A stretch of 64,000 nt of DNA from Ohtaekwangia sp. (GTDB taxonomy: Bacteria > Bacteroidota > Bacteroidia > Cytophagales > Cyclobacteriaceae): the NCBI GenBank assembly GCA_021155195.1, contig JAJNPV010000050.1, forward strand, positions 1-64,000, written 5' to 3'. This document shows, one piece after another, positions 59,831 through 64,000 of this stretch. The notes beneath the pieces are model-generated. The model made no database searches. It was not told the DNA's origin and worked only from the letters and a program-made list of their open reading frames with translations. Made by a program: the position numbers and the translations under genes. Each line of letters opens with the position of its first letter. The first letter of the stretch is position 1.

Positions 59831-60619
59831 ATGGAAAATAATCAACCCCTGCATCTTATGCCAAACCTGACTGCCATGAAAAGAAATTTTACCCTCGCCA
59901 TTCCTACTCCTTGCCACGAAAACTGGAATCAGTTTACACCCACACAAAAAGGCCGCTTTTGTGGATCCTGTCAAAAAGAAGTGATTGACTTCACAAAATG
60001 GAACGAAGATCAGATAAAAGATTATTTTATAAACAAACCAAAGTCAACCTGTGGCCGTTTTGCTCCCCATCAACTTACAACGTATAAAACTTATCCACAT
60101 TCAAACCCGAATCAAGCCCGATGGACTGCTTGCTTTGCTTTTATACTTCTATTAGTAAGCCGCCCTTCAGAGGCTCAGGTATTGAAAAGCCGAACTAATC
60201 AGGAGCAAGTTGATAAGCTAAGTGATTCTACTATCACTCGAATGAGTTCTGTTCCCAGCGTAACTATTAAAGGAGTGATAGTAGGAGAAGATAACGAATT
60301 GATTCCTGGGGTAAACGTTGTGCGGAAGGGGACTACTCAAGGAACGGTAACTAATGGCGATGGTCAATTTGAAATGGTGATTGATCATCCGAAGGCAGTT
60401 GAAACTCTGGTGACTTCTTTTATAGGATTCACAACCATTGAGCATGAAATAGTTGTTGATTCAAATTTGAAAGAAATTAAAATTTCCTTGAGGTATGATG
60501 CAGCCCTAAACGAAGTATCTGTCGTAGCGGGTGGAATTATGCTTGGTGGTGCAGTGGCAAGAAGATGGTATAGTCCACGGAGTCTTTGGTGGAAGATGAA
60601 AGATCTTTTCAGGAGGTAG
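59831..60619 (+). CDS. Carboxypeptidase-regulatory-like protein with cysteine-rich N-terminus
   Basis: A 262-residue membrane protein. The N-terminal cytoplasmic part LAIPTPCHENWNQFTPTQKG and RFCGSCQKEVIDFTKW is the Bacteroidota pattern with CxxC and a nearby Cys; a TM segment ACFAFILLLVSRPSEAQ follows at about 100-116; then a CarboxypepD_reg-like domain (VTIKGVIVGEDNELIPGVNV, about 140-225); the basic tail RRWYSPRSLWWKMKDLFRR ends it. Function unknown; such proteins may anchor or sense in the envelope. ATG at 59876 (MKRNFTLAIPTP) gives a start more typical of the family than 59831. It overlaps the RDD gene tail by 11 nt. Confidence 0.82.
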   Translation: MENNQPLHLMPNLTAMKRNFTLAIPTPCHENWNQFTPTQKGRFCGSCQKEVIDFTKWNEDQIKDYFINKPKSTCGRFAPHQLTTYKTYPHSNPNQARWTACFAFILLLVSRPSEAQVLKSRTNQEQVDKLSDSTITRMSSVPSVTIKGVIVGEDNELIPGVNVVRKGTTQGTVTNGDGQFEMVIDHPKAVETLVTSFIGFTTIEHEIVVDSNLKEIKISLRYDAALNEVSVVAGGIMLGGAVARRWYSPRSLWWKMKDLFRR

Positions 60620-61391
60620 GCTCTGTGTCATCACCATTTAATACAATAGAATTGCTTATTATATCGTGTATCGCTCTATGATGTGGATTAAAATTTATAG
60701 TAATTAATGACAACCAGCCTAATGTTCCTTTTGTAAATGAGCGAGCATAAGAATTTAGCAAACTAATTTTTTCAGAATGATTATCATATTTTCTAACCTT
60801 GATTTTCATTGCTCTCTGTCCAAGTGTTTTTGAATAGGCTATTAAAAGAGGTTCATACAATAAAGAAATTAAAATCGAAAGTGCAATCATTACTGTTGTC
60901 CTATGCTCATGTTCATCCATGATTATCATGACAAGTATCATCAGAATCAATAAAACGACTCCATCAATCAATAGTGCCTTATGTCTAACTAGCAATAATG
61001 GGTAGTTGCTCGCTGTATAAATAATTTTTCTAGGTGATCTTGAAACGGATTCTTCAAGTTTAATTTTTTCGACTTTCAATGCTTTCAACCAATGAATACA
61101 ATAAATAAAGAATGACGAATAAGCAGCTATTGTAAAGAAGATCAAATTATCCTCCCCAATACCAGCAAGAATGCATGCAATTGACTGTAAAAGAAGAAGC
61201 ACACTAAGTATCCACTTTAGCCAATGGATTCCATTTGCATAGAAGCCTATTACTACTAATAATACAACTGACTTAATAAATGAACCAAGCACATCGCCAT
61301 TTCCAACTGTCTCAACCAGAAAAGCAAACACTATTTCAAAGACAACAAAACCTGAGATTAAGAACAGCAAAGCTTTGAAACGGGAAGACAT
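60609..61391 (-). CDS. RDD family membrane protein
   Basis: A 260-residue protein with about six TM segments. Early: FLISGFVVFEIVFAFLV and SVVLLVVIGFYANGIHWLKW, then the RDD domain proper from about residue 145, with ALLIDGVVLLILMILVMIIM (the Arg-Asp-Asp region is partly changed to HKALLIDG) and LIAYSKTLGQRAMKIKVR with the conserved TLGQRAMKI. RDD proteins are thought to transport ions or amine-like solutes; no substrate is known here. The N-terminal extra TM pairs make it longer than minimal RDD proteins. It is convergent with the preceding gene and overlaps it by 11 nt. Confidence 0.82.
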   Translation of the reverse strand: MSSRFKALLFLISGFVVFEIVFAFLVETVGNGDVLGSFIKSVVLLVVIGFYANGIHWLKWILSVLLLLQSIACILAGIGEDNLIFFTIAAYSSFFIYCIHWLKALKVEKIKLEESVSRSPRKIIYTASNYPLLLVRHKALLIDGVVLLILMILVMIIMDEHEHRTTVMIALSILISLLYEPLLIAYSKTLGQRAMKIKVRKYDNHSEKISLLNSYARSFTKGTLGWLSLITINFNPHHRAIHDIISNSIVLNGDDTEPTS

Positions 61392-61437
61392 AAATACTCG
61401 ATTGTTAGATTATTAGTAAATATAATATTCAATTTGA

Positions 61438-62046
61438 TCACGTCAATTCCCCAAACTCCCACTCCAAATTTCGTCTCGCTGCGGTTTCGTACTTCTCAAA
61501 AAATAAATTGGTTTTAAAAATTCTTGCCATGGCCAGAAAATGCTTCAACACTTTTTTACGACCGGGATTGTAAACTAAGTCCGGATAGAGTCTATACTCT
61601 TTTCGTACTTGAGGCGCATACAATTTGTAAACCTCAGGTTCTGCGCCCAGCACAGAAAGATCGGCATCCGTAAAGAAATTTACTTCTTCATTATCAGGTT
61701 CATGTTTTTTAGTGGCCAAAATTAATTTCCTACAAGCTTCAATCTGATCTACGGGAAACGAGATTGATTGTAATCGTTTTGCTGCAAAGTCGGCACTCTT
61801 TTCTTCGTTGTTGTTTTTTAAAACATTATACACCACATCATGATACACCATGGCAAATACAATTGTATCCCAATTGTTGAATTGAGACTTCAAAGGCTTG
61901 AGTTGTGCCAACAAATTATCAAGGTGAGTAAGGGTATGATAATGTCGGCCTTTTGCAGAATAAGCTTGCTCTATCTCGCGCCATAAAAATTCACCGTGTG
62001 TGTCTGTATAGTTGCTACACGATGCGATAAACTCCGTTTGGATCAT
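61438..62046 (-). CDS. HD-superfamily predicted metal-dependent phosphohydrolase
   Basis: A 202-residue cytoplasmic protein. GRHYHTLTHLDNLLAQLKPL, VFAMVYHDVVYN, and EEKSADFAAKRL with LILATKKHEPDNEEVNFFTD supply the His-His-Asp pattern of the HD fold (H in HYHTLTH, HD in YHDVVY, and a downstream Asp in TDADLSVLG). Similar proteins are labelled 'predicted metal-dependent HD superfamily phosphohydrolase' and the substrate is unknown. I chose ATG at 62046; the longer frame starts with TTG at 62064. The gene stands alone, followed upstream by an FtsX-permease relic. Confidence 0.85.
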   Translation of the reverse strand: MIQTEFIASCSNYTDTHGEFLWREIEQAYSAKGRHYHTLTHLDNLLAQLKPLKSQFNNWDTIVFAMVYHDVVYNVLKNNNEEKSADFAAKRLQSISFPVDQIEACRKLILATKKHEPDNEEVNFFTDADLSVLGAEPEVYKLYAPQVRKEYRLYPDLVYNPGRKKVLKHFLAMARIFKTNLFFEKYETAARRNLEWEFGELT

Positions 62047-62079
62047 GAACTTATTGAAACACAAATATCACAAATCTTG

Positions 62080-62173
62080 TCACTCCTGTCGCAACGAATC
62101 AGCAGGATTTACCCGAACGGCTTTTAAAGTTTGGCAATGAATTAGTAAGATTCCAATTCAGGCAATAAAGCCG
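62080..62173 (-). pseudogene. 3' relic of a MacB/FtsX permease gene
   Basis: On the minus strand the frame reads IGILLIHCQTLKAVRVNPAD then SLRQE and stop, matching the C-terminus of MacB/FtsX permeases (compare ALRAARSNPVTSLRSE of the intact gene at 48218-50584). Upstream a TGA interrupts it (FIA, stop, IGILL). Only the last TM and tail remain, so most of the gene was deleted, perhaps by the event that placed the GIY-YIG gene here. Confidence 0.65.
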
Positions 62174-62238
62174 AATGATTGAAAGAAAGTGTGGTATAAA
62201 CATTTAGTGCTCAACTCATAATTTATTTAACTTTAAAC

Positions 62239-62565
62239 ATGCCTTATTGTGTTTACATGATGACCAACTTAGGAAACACCGTCCTTTATGTTGGTGTAAC
62301 CAATAATCTTGAAAGTCGGGTTTTTGATCATAAGGTTAAAAGGGACTTGAGGGCCTTTACAGCTAGATACAATTGTTCGAAGCTCGTTTATTATGAAGAA
62401 TATGAGAACATTGAAAATGCTATTCACCGTGAAAAACAATTAAAGAAATATCATCGTGCCTGGAAGATTGAGTTGATTGAAAAATCAAACCCAACATGGA
62501 ATGATTTAAGTGCCAATTGGTACGACCCAAATGAATTTGAACTTTTCAAGAAGTTCGATAAGTAG
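62239..62565 (+). CDS. Small GIY-YIG nuclease family protein
   Basis: A 108-residue stand-alone GIY-YIG protein. The GIY part reads CVYMMTNLGNTVLYVGVTNN, with YVG for YIG; the catalytic Arg is in ESRVFDHKVK, and the metal-binding Glu in AIHREKQLKKYHRAWKIELI. It resembles the small UPF0213/YhbQ-like group, often thought to be DNA endonucleases, but its substrate is unknown. It is directly upstream of the five-unit palindromic array at 62592-63555, 26 nt from its stop. A -7-like TAACTTTA lies 3 nt before the ATG. The GIY-YIG core is intact, so it should be active. Confidence 0.92.
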   Translation: MPYCVYMMTNLGNTVLYVGVTNNLESRVFDHKVKRDLRAFTARYNCSKLVYYEEYENIENAIHREKQLKKYHRAWKIELIEKSNPTWNDLSANWYDPNEFELFKKFDK

Positions 62566-62591
62566 CATAACCAAAAACTTCATACTGAAAT

Positions 62592-63555
62592 GTCATTGCG
62601 GGCGAGTGCTCATAAAAATCCTTTAGTAACCCAATTAAACGAGACCCGCAATCTCAGCGAGCGTTATTGAGATTCCGGGTCGCGCTAGTTTTCGAATTAA
62701 GTATTGATCAATCTCTAAAATCTTCCTTCCTTTAATTAAAATTATCTTGCTTGCCCGGAATGACAGTCAAATATTTTTTTACAGGTCATTGTGGGCGAGT
62801 GCTCATATAAAATCCTTTAGTGACACGAAAACGAGACCCCGCAATCTCAGAAACCTAAAACGAGATTCCGGGTCACGCTGGTCTTCCCAAGTAATAAAAA
62901 ATCCTAAAGACACTCGACTTTAAACTCAAATCAATCTCGCTTGCCCGGAATGACAGTCAAAAATTCTTTTTCAGGTCATTGCGGGCGAGTGCTCACATGA
63001 AATCATTTAATAACCTTATAATCGAGACCCGCAATCTCCGCAACAATTAACTAGATTCCGGGTCACGCTAGTCCCAGATTGAAATTTACCAATTCTTATA
63101 CGCACAATCTCTTAATCAAAATTCTCTTGCTTGCCCGGAATGACAGTGAAAAATGTTATTATTTGAACTGCTAATAAAAAGTCAAACTCTCAATCTCAAC
63201 GTCATTGCGGGCGAGTGCTCTTACGAAATCATTTAGTAACACGAAAACGAGACCCGCAATCTCAACAAACTTTAATGAGATTCCGGGTCGCGCCAGTCTA
63301 CTCAAGTAATAAAAATCCTAAAGCCAATCTACTTTAAATTCAAATCATCTCGCTTGCCCGGAATGACAGTCAAATATTTTTTTACAGGTCATTGTGGGCG
63401 AGTGCTCATATGAAATCATTTAGACTAAATTATACGAGACCCGCAATCTCTTCTATAATTAATTAGATTCCGGGTCGCGCCAGTCTGCTCAAGTAATAAA
63501 AAATCCTAAAGCCACTCGACTTTAAACTCAAATCATCTCGCTTGCCTGGAATGAC
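62592..63555. repeat. Tandem array of five long palindromic units (REP/BIME-like)
   Basis: Five units of about 170 bp: 62592-62764, 62785-62954, 62975-63144, 63201-63367 and 63388-63555. Each starts GTCATTGCGGGCGAG, carries GAGACCCGCAATCTC about 50 bp in, then GAGATTCCGGGTCGC, and ends CTTGCCCGGAATGAC. The outer and inner pairs are inverted, so each unit can fold as two nested stems; the core ATTsCGGG occurs four times per unit in alternating orientation, 20 times in all. Spacers are 20, 20, 56 and 20 bp; the first and last are identical (AGTCAAATATTTTTTTACAG). No reading frame. It occupies almost the whole gap 62566-63623 between the GIY-YIG and PLD-like genes. Confidence 0.9.
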
Positions 63556-63623
63556 AGTGATAAAATAAGGAATTTATCTTGCGTATTTTGCAATCAAAAT
63601 TTCTTGCTTTACAATTCTTACTC

Positions 63624-64000
63624 ATGATCATTAAAAAACTGGCAGTTCCTTTCATCAACGACAAACTACTGCAACAAGTGGAACATTGCTACATCGCCAC
63701 TGCAGCTATTTCCGAAGCCGGGTTCGACTTTATTCGTAGCCGCATCCCCACAAAAAGTAAAATGGAAATTGTGACGGGCCTTGATGTACCCACCTCACCC
63801 GAAGTGCTGAAAAGAATCTGGCGAAATTATCAGGGGCGCATTACACTCAACATCTACACGAAAAACTTCTTTCATGCCAACGTGTATATTTTTGATTTGC
63901 CGTTTAGGAAATCTGTTGCGTTTGTTGGCTCCGGTCCGTTTACACTGGAAGGAATTAAAGACAGCGAAGAACTATTCTTCAAAATCACCGATGCCAAGGA
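63624..64000 (+). CDS. Phospholipase-D-like protein, 5' part (runs off the window)
   Basis: The first 125 codons of a gene truncated by the window edge. MIIKKLAVPFINDKLLQQVE and CYIATAAISEAGFDFIRSRI suggest a PLD-type nuclease N-terminus. The first catalytic block reads FFHANVYIFDLPFRKSVAFV then GSGPFTLEGIKDSEELFF; compared with the canonical HxKxxxxD, His and Asp are there but Lys is replaced by Asn (HANVYIFD). This N-terminal PLD module is found at the head of some helicase or restriction-like proteins, so the full gene may be much longer. Nothing can be said about the C-terminus. Confidence 0.7.
   Translation, partial: MIIKKLAVPFINDKLLQQVEHCYIATAAISEAGFDFIRSRIPTKSKMEIVTGLDVPTSPEVLKRIWRNYQGRITLNIYTKNFFHANVYIFDLPFRKSVAFVGSGPFTLEGIKDSEELFFKITDAK

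Noticed and set aside
62592..63555. CRISPR array
   Set aside because: The repeats are about 170 bp, internally palindromic and nearly tandem with 20-bp AT-rich spacers that repeat; no cas genes are near.

Overview
The window reads as chromosomal DNA of a Bacteroidota bacterium, most likely of the order Cytophagales. Supporting signs are a SusC/SusD pair with its own ECF sigma and FecR anti-sigma genes, a type IX secretion C-terminal domain, GLPGLI, DUF2480, DUF4230 and DUF4920 family genes, several sites fitting the Bacteroidota promoter TTG-N19-TAnnTTTG, and few purine-rich ribosome binding sites. No phage, plasmid or integrative element core is visible; this is mostly core and niche-adaptation chromosome. 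All functions are read from sequence and from memory of the families; no search was run.

Layout. 1-434: probable promoter and leader of an rRNA operon pointing out of the left edge. 435-4084, minus strand: DUF2480, tsaB, an S41 C-terminal processing protease, rnpA and rpmH. 4321-13633, minus strand: a pair of M16 peptidases (one catalytic, one lacking the zinc motif), a PfkB sugar/adenosine kinase, a glycerophosphodiesterase, a large outer-membrane beta-barrel protein and its GLPGLI partner. 13775-18752, plus strand: a two-component system, then a sugar MFS permease and a cytoplasmic trehalase behind a promoter with a perfect 14-bp palindrome at the expected transcription start. 18756-23362: a nucleotide pyrophosphatase/phosphodiesterase, a tRNA relic split by a 20-bp palindrome, a DUF985 cupin, a DUF4920 lipoprotein and a secreted PQQ sugar dehydrogenase.

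23470-33987, minus strand, is a regulated uptake locus: sigma factor, FecR, SusC, SusD, then two secreted FAD-dependent oxidoreductases, with a strong hairpin between susD and the enzymes. 34121-37411 is a redox/stress cluster (CDGSH ferredoxin-like protein, OsmC, nitroreductase, two pirins) with a perfect 26-bp palindrome just upstream of the first gene transcribed. 37499-50584 holds a sortilin-like Asp-box protein, DUF2461, a Pif1-type helicase with an added helix-turn-helix tail, glutaminyl cyclase, DinB-like and PspC proteins, a serine hydrolase/D-aminoacylase fusion and a MacB/FtsX permease.

50605-64000 is more accessory: a ParE/RelE toxin-antitoxin pair, a decayed gene, a transglutaminase-like TPR protein, a MORN lipoprotein, a J-domain/KTSC fusion, DUF4230, a nucleoid-associated protein, a sulfurtransferase, a CDGSH protein, DNA polymerase IV, a Fic protein with a likely self-regulatory operator, an RDD protein, an HD hydrolase, a relic of an FtsX permease, and a GIY-YIG nuclease followed by an approximately 1-kb array of five long palindromic units. 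The window ends inside a phospholipase-D-like gene. The most unusual items are the GIY-YIG/palindrome array, the palindrome-split tRNA, the beta-lactamase-like/D-aminoacylase fusion, the J-KTSC fusion, and five genes whose -7 box lies only 4-7 nt before the ATG, implying leaderless mRNAs.
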